From positions 1-8,503 of the forward strand of contig SCTE01000089.1 of NCBI GenBank assembly GCA_004298915.1: a stretch of DNA of 8,503 nucleotides, written 5' to 3'. The position numbers and the translations under genes are program-made. The stretch is from Chloroflexota bacterium. Lineage in GTDB: Bacteria > Chloroflexota > Limnocylindria > Limnocylindrales > CSP1-4. Position 1 is the stretch's first letter. Each line of letters begins with the position of its first letter. The notes beneath the pieces were generated by a model. That model had not been told where the DNA came from. It saw nothing but the letters and a program-made list of their open reading frames with translations, and did no database searches. This document shows positions 6,013 through 8,503 of this stretch, one piece after another.

Positions 6013-6405
6013 ATGACCCTGCAGCCTCGGCGCCCCGCCGGCGCCTTTCGCGACGGTGCGCACCCGGCGGGCGCGAGCAACCGCCCCCACGTCGCGCAAT
6101 TCGCCATCACCCCGTTCCGGGTCGTGCTGGTCGTCGCCTTCCTGCTCGCCCTGGTCTACATCGCGTGGGCCATCCTGAAGGTCGATGACTCGGCCCAGAT
6201 TCCGATGGTCACGTCGGGCATCGGCGCCCTGGGCATCGTCTTTGCCGCGACCTCGGCCGGAAGCGCGGTCCGTCTGTGGCAATGCTGGAAGGACGGCCTG
6301 CAGTCACAGACGGTGGTCTGGGCCATCGTCGGTGGCGTGGCGGGGATGATCGCCCTCGGTTGCTTTGCCGGCACGCTGGTCCTGTCGCTCGTCTGGGGCG
6401 CCTGA
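6013..6405 (+). CDS. Small three-helix membrane protein, function unknown
   Basis: 130 residues. A polar, Pro/Arg/Ala-rich N-terminus of about 33 residues precedes three hydrophobic segments at about 36-55, 64-84 and 101-128. The loop between helices two and three (86-99) holds Trp, Cys and Lys residues (RLWQCWKDGLQSQ). I see no enzymatic motif and do not recognise the family. The ATG at 6013 is preferred to the upstream ATG at 5953 because an extended -10 lies 7 nt before it and neither start has a clear Shine-Dalgarno. Its neighbours, a methyltransferase-like gene and a tRNA gene, give no functional hint. It appears to be a single-gene unit with its own promoter. Confidence 0.72.
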   Translation: MTLQPRRPAGAFRDGAHPAGASNRPHVAQFAITPFRVVLVVAFLLALVYIAWAILKVDDSAQIPMVTSGIGALGIVFAATSAGSAVRLWQCWKDGLQSQTVVWAIVGGVAGMIALGCFAGTLVLSLVWGA

Positions 6406-6424
6406 CCGCGCCTTCCGGCCTGCC

Positions 6425-6450
6425 CCGGCCGTGGTTCGAACGCGGCCCGG
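6425..6450 (+). terminator. GC-rich hairpin after the three-helix membrane protein gene
   Basis: GGCCGTG (6427-6433) pairs with CGCGGCC (6441-6447) with one G-T wobble around the loop GTTCGAA, and two more C-G pairs can form past one bulged base. It lies about 20 nt after the stop at 6405. There is no T-run, so it is a candidate terminator only. The remaining bases up to the tRNA promoter show nothing definite. Confidence 0.3.
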
Positions 6451-6484
6451 CCATCACTCGAGCGCGGGCCCGCCCAGGACCCTC

Positions 6485-6493
6485 TGCTAAACT
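6485..6493 (+). promoter_or_regulatory. Extended -10 promoter of tRNA-Glu
   Basis: TGCTAAACT fits TGN-TANNNT; the hexamer TAAACT (6488-6493) ends 13 nt before the first base of the mature tRNA. This would leave a 5' leader of about 6 nt for RNase P to remove. No -35 is recognisable. Confidence 0.5.
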
Positions 6494-6506
6494 CGCCCGA
6501 CTCCCG

Positions 6507-6583
6507 GCCCCCATCGTCTAGAGGCCTAGGACGCCACCCTTTCAAGGTGGAGATCAGGGGTTCGAATCCCCTTGGGGGTACCA
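6507..6583 (+). tRNA. tRNA-Glu (anticodon TTC), CCA encoded
   Basis: A full cloverleaf can be drawn. The acceptor stem GCCCCCA (6507-6513) pairs with TGGGGGT (6573-6579), the first pair being G-T. The D arm is 6516-6532. The anticodon stem is CCACC/GGTGG with loop CTTTCAA, giving anticodon TTC at 6541-6543 for glutamate GAA/GAG. The variable region is 5 bases. The T stem AGGGG/CCCCT closes the loop TTCGAAT. Discriminator A6580 is followed by an encoded CCA (6581-6583). Total length is 77 nt. The sequence closely resembles other bacterial tRNA-Glu genes, including the GTCTAGAGGCCTAGGAC D arm. It is transcribed on the plus strand from its own extended -10. Confidence 0.97.
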
Positions 6584-6669
6584 ATCTCCGAACCCGGACC
6601 GTCTGTCCTGCCCAGGGACTCAAACCGGTTGGGCGTTCGTTCGGAGCCGCGCCCGGGAACGGTGCGTGA

Positions 6670-6678
6670 TGCTACCAT
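6670..6678 (+). promoter_or_regulatory. Extended -10 promoter of the small cysteine protein
   Basis: TGCTACCAT fits TGN-TANNNT; the hexamer (6673-6678) lies exactly 7 nt before the ATG at 6686, the same distance as for the gene at 6013. A leaderless transcript is likely, and the start is chosen on this basis. No Shine-Dalgarno precedes the ATG. Confidence 0.5.
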
Positions 6679-6685
6679 CGAGTTG

Positions 6686-7039
6686 ATGGAGATCATGGGC
6701 ATCCGCATTCCGACGGTCGTCTCGGACAACGTCGCGCTGCGCTGCGACGACTGCCTCGAGGTGATCGAGGGGACGCCCTGGCGGATCAACGTCCTCGATG
6801 CCGTGGCCGCAGAGACGCCGGTCTCCTGGGCTGGGCGTCCCGTCCTCAATCCCGGGCCCTTCCAGTTCCACCGCGCCCCCGCGCACGTCCGCAGCTGGAT
6901 GCGCACACGTGGCTGGCTGTTCTGCCGCCGGGGCGAGGTGCGAGAGATCATGCGGCCGATCTCCATCCCCGGCGACGCGCCACGCTGGGGCCTGTGCGAC
7001 GGTGTCCATCGCGACGATCACGAGTTCGTGCAGGCCTGA
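6686..7039 (+). CDS. Small cysteine-containing hypothetical protein
   Basis: 117 residues, soluble, with no hydrophobic segment. An N-terminal CxxC (Cys20, Cys23 in LRCDDCLE) and two further cysteines (80, 104), with His62 and His67 in the middle, suggest a possible zinc-binding or knuckle-type small domain. This is inference from spacing only. The central part is rich in Pro, Trp and Arg (for example HRAPAHVRSWMRTRGW, 62-77). I do not recognise the family and assign no function. An upstream in-frame extension would run into the tRNA gene, and the extended -10 at 6670-6678 fixes the start at 6686. It has no close partner: tRNA-Glu is about 100 nt before it and the next gene starts 177 nt after it. 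Confidence 0.7.
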   Translation: MEIMGIRIPTVVSDNVALRCDDCLEVIEGTPWRINVLDAVAAETPVSWAGRPVLNPGPFQFHRAPAHVRSWMRTRGWLFCRRGEVREIMRPISIPGDAPRWGLCDGVHRDDHEFVQA

Positions 7040-7041
7040 TT

Positions 7042-7064
7042 CGACCCGCCCGGGCGAGCGGTCG
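7042..7064 (+). terminator. Possible hairpin terminator after the small cysteine protein
   Basis: CGACCCGC (7042-7049) can pair with GCGGTCG (7058-7064) with one bulged C, two bases after the stop codon. The loop region overlaps a perfect 10-bp palindrome (7047-7056). No T-run follows, so confidence is low. Confidence 0.22.
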
Positions 7065-7084
7065 CCACGGGCTGAAACGAGCGG

Positions 7085-7114
7085 TTGACAGGGCGCGCGA
7101 AGCCTTCGTATCCT
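7085..7114 (+). promoter_or_regulatory. Sigma70-type promoter of the MerR-like / membrane protein unit
   Basis: A perfect -35 TTGACA (7085-7090) and a -10 TATCCT (7109-7114) are separated by 18 bp. Transcription should start near 7121, giving a leader of about 96 nt. This is the best promoter in the window and the only one with a clear -35. It shows that the reading frame open from 7085 cannot start there. Confidence 0.68.
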
Positions 7115-7145
7115 GCGCCGGCTTCCGGTCGGAGCTCGATACCGA

Positions 7146-7163
7146 GATTTGCCCGGATTTACC
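7146..7163 (+). promoter_or_regulatory. GATTT direct-repeat pair, candidate operator
   Basis: GATTTGCC (7146-7153) and GATTTACC (7156-7163) are near-identical direct repeats exactly 10 bp, about one helical turn, apart. They are AT-rich islands in GC-rich DNA, about 25-43 bases after the predicted transcript start. The MerR-like BldC is known to bind AT-rich direct repeats one turn apart, so this may be an autoregulatory site for the adjacent regulator. This is inference. Confidence 0.4.
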
Positions 7164-7201
7164 GGCTCGCTGGCGCCGACTGCGCCGTCCATCACCGGCC
7201 C

Positions 7202-7206
7202 GGAGG
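7202..7206 (+). promoter_or_regulatory. Ribosome-binding site deciding the MerR-like start
   Basis: GGAGG lies 10 nt before the GTG at 7217, the first in-frame start after the promoter. This fixes the protein at 226 residues. Confidence 0.65.
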
Positions 7207-7216
7207 TCGTCCCCGC

Positions 7217-7897
7217 GTGGCCCGTACCGCTGAGCGCCCCACCGCACCACCGGGTGACTGGCTGTCACTCGGACCCGCGAGCCGGTTGCTCGGGGTCGAC
7301 CCGGACACGCTCCGCCGCTGGGCCGATCAGGGACGGGTCAAGGCCTACGCAACGCCCGGGGGTCATCGCCGGTTCGCCAAGGCGGACATCGGCCGCATCG
7401 CGACGAGCCATCGCGTGGTACGGCGGCCCCTGTCCGCGCTCGGGGCGACCTCCGATCGCGTGAACCAGGCGTACGTGCGGTCCTATCGGGCAGAGGCAGG
7501 TCCCGCGACCATCGCCCAGCTGGAGGCGGACGAGCGCGCCGAATTCCGGACCGAAGGCCGCCGGCTCGTGGCCGTCCTGTTGTCCTACCTCGACGCGGCC
7601 CGCCCCGCCGATCGCGAGCGCTGGGAGGCCGAAGCGATCCGGCTGGTCGATTCGACGGGCCGCCGACTGGCCGAGGCCGGTGCCAGCGGTTCGGAGGTCG
7701 TCGCGGTCTACGTCAGGGCTCGAGCCCCGTTCCTTACCGAGATCGCCTCGCTCGGACGGCGCCGCGCCCTCGATGCGACCCAGCTCGCGTCGCTGTTCGA
7801 GCAGGCGGTGGCCCTGCTCGATCGCCTGCTCCTCCATCTCGTCGCGGTCCATGCAGACACGAGCGCCCGACGCTCGACCAGGGAGATCAAGCGGTGA
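7217..7897 (+). CDS. MerR/BldC-like helix-turn-helix regulator with helical C-terminal domain
   Basis: 226 residues from the GTG at 7217. Residues 15-63 are a winged-helix domain of the MerR/excisionase/BldC type: LGPASRLLGVDPDTLRRWADQGRV (18-41) forms the helix-turn-helix, and the wing carries TPGGHRRF (46-53), a hallmark of this group. Residues about 97-216 are predicted almost fully helical, with alternating charged and hydrophobic residues and no ligand-binding cysteines, so it is not a metal-sensing MerR. This half may dimerise or sense a signal; its ligand is unknown. It is likely a transcription factor. The stop overlaps the next gene's start (GTGA), so it is co-translated with a membrane protein. 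A strong promoter and a direct-repeat pair precede it, suggesting autoregulation. The DNA-binding domain is clear; target and signal are not. Confidence 0.85.
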   Translation: MARTAERPTAPPGDWLSLGPASRLLGVDPDTLRRWADQGRVKAYATPGGHRRFAKADIGRIATSHRVVRRPLSALGATSDRVNQAYVRSYRAEAGPATIAQLEADERAEFRTEGRRLVAVLLSYLDAARPADRERWEAEAIRLVDSTGRRLAEAGASGSEVVAVYVRARAPFLTEIASLGRRRALDATQLASLFEQAVALLDRLLLHLVAVHADTSARRSTREIKR

Positions 7898-8503
7898 ACT
7901 TCAACGTCATCCTGCCGTTCGCATCGTCCGCCCTGTCGTTCGTGTTCTTCATCTTCCTGCTCGACCAGTGGGTGGACCGGCGTCGGCCCTACCAGCTGAT
8001 CTGGGCGATCGGGATGCTCTGGTACGCCCTGTCGGCCGGCACGGAGTTCCTTGGCGGTGCGTTCGGCTGGAGCGAGCCGCTGTACCGGGCGTGGTACCTC
8101 ATCGGTGCGATCTGGGTTGCCGGCTGGCTGGGCATGGGCACGGTCTTCCTGCTGGCCCGGACCCGGTTCGGGTACGCCTTCGCGCTGTCGCTGGCACTGG
8201 CCGGCCTGTTCACGGTCCTGTCATGGGCCAAGTACGCCTATCCCGGTTCAGGCGTCGCGCCCTATGTGTACGGCCTCGCGGCCCTGGCCCTCGCGATCGG
8301 CGTCGTGGTGCTGACCGCGCGGCGGGACGAGCGATGGGTATGGCTGGCCTTCGGCGCCATCGCAGGTGGCTCGCTCCTGTCGCTGATCCTCGTGATCAGC
8401 ACGCCCCTGGCCGCACCCGGCTATGCCGTCGATCCGGCGACCCACATTCCAGTCGGGACGCTCTTTCCCGGCGCGATCCGCCTCCTGACCCCGTTCTTCA
8501 ACG
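7894..8503 (+). CDS. Multi-pass membrane protein co-translated with the MerR-like regulator (3' end cut)
   Basis: The first 203 residues are present and the frame is still open at the window edge. Six hydrophobic segments are visible at about 7-25, 35-54, 64-87, 92-112, 121-141 and 148-172, and the reading reaches IRLLTPFFN, which looks like the start of another helix. The loops are short; RRRP (29-32) after helix one and TARRDER (141-147) before helix six are basic and probably cytoplasmic. No transporter or enzyme signature is apparent and I do not recognise a named family. The GTG start has GGGAG 8 nt upstream and overlaps the regulator's stop by GTGA, a sign of translational coupling. The regulator and this protein may form a functional pair, for example a membrane-sensed signal and its response, but this is inference. 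Confidence 0.83.
   Translation, partial: MNFNVILPFASSALSFVFFIFLLDQWVDRRRPYQLIWAIGMLWYALSAGTEFLGGAFGWSEPLYRAWYLIGAIWVAGWLGMGTVFLLARTRFGYAFALSLALAGLFTVLSWAKYAYPGSGVAPYVYGLAALALAIGVVVLTARRDERWVWLAFGAIAGGSLLSLILVISTPLAAPGYAVDPATHIPVGTLFPGAIRLLTPFFN

Noticed and set aside
6425..6450. T-arm-like hairpin with GTTCGAA loop as a tRNA remnant upstream of tRNA-Glu
   Set aside because: With the canonical TTCGAAC loop the flanking five bases do not pair, and no acceptor or anticodon arm accompanies it; a simple hairpin explains it better.
6507..6583. tRNA gene as an integration (att) site for a mobile element
   Set aside because: No integrase, no direct repeat of the tRNA 3' end and no phage-like gene occurs within the window.
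7085..7216. N-terminal extension of the MerR-like protein starting at the TTG at 7085
   Set aside because: This TTG is part of the -35 box TTGACA, so the codon would not be in the transcript; the GTG at 7217 has a GGAGG site.
7217..7420. MerR-like domain as the resolvase accessory of an IS607-type element
   Set aside because: The TPGGHRRF wing is shared with that group, but no serine recombinase catalytic domain or TnpB follows; the next gene is a membrane protein.

Overview
The window is about 8.5 kb of GC-rich, tightly packed bacterial chromosome. High GC, many GTG starts, genes with extended -10 promoters and almost no leader, and uncharacterised membrane proteins suggest a Chloroflexota or deep actinobacterium-like lineage. 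This is an inference from style only; no marker gene fixes the taxon. I see no phage, transposon, CRISPR or toxin-antitoxin signature.

Left part (1-4685, minus strand) is a five-gene run read right to left: a secreted or membrane-anchored DUF3105 protein, a fumarylacetoacetate-hydrolase-fold enzyme, L-threonine 3-dehydrogenase (tdh), glycine C-acetyltransferase / 2-amino-3-ketobutyrate CoA ligase (kbl), and a PHP-domain phosphoesterase cut by the left edge. Gaps are 14, 39 and 28 nt, and kbl and the PHP gene share an ATGA stop/start. Tdh and Kbl together turn threonine into glycine and acetyl-CoA. The FAH-fold and PHP enzymes are unproven partners.

Middle part (4852-7039): a small four-helix membrane protein on the minus strand is divergent from a plus-strand gene with a methyltransferase-like fold and a weak SAM-binding loop. 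Then come a three-helix membrane protein, a tRNA-Glu(TTC) with encoded CCA, and a small cysteine-containing hypothetical protein. The three plus-strand protein genes each have a TANNNT element 7-9 nt before the chosen start codon, as expected for leaderless transcripts. Two of them and the tRNA have the extended TGN-TANNNT form.

Right part (7085-8503, plus strand): a good sigma70-type promoter drives a two-gene unit. It encodes a MerR/BldC-like DNA-binding protein with a helical C-terminal domain and, overlapping it by GTGA, a multi-pass membrane protein cut by the right edge. A pair of GATTT direct repeats 10 bp apart in the leader is a candidate operator. This regulator/membrane-protein pair is the least understood part of the window.
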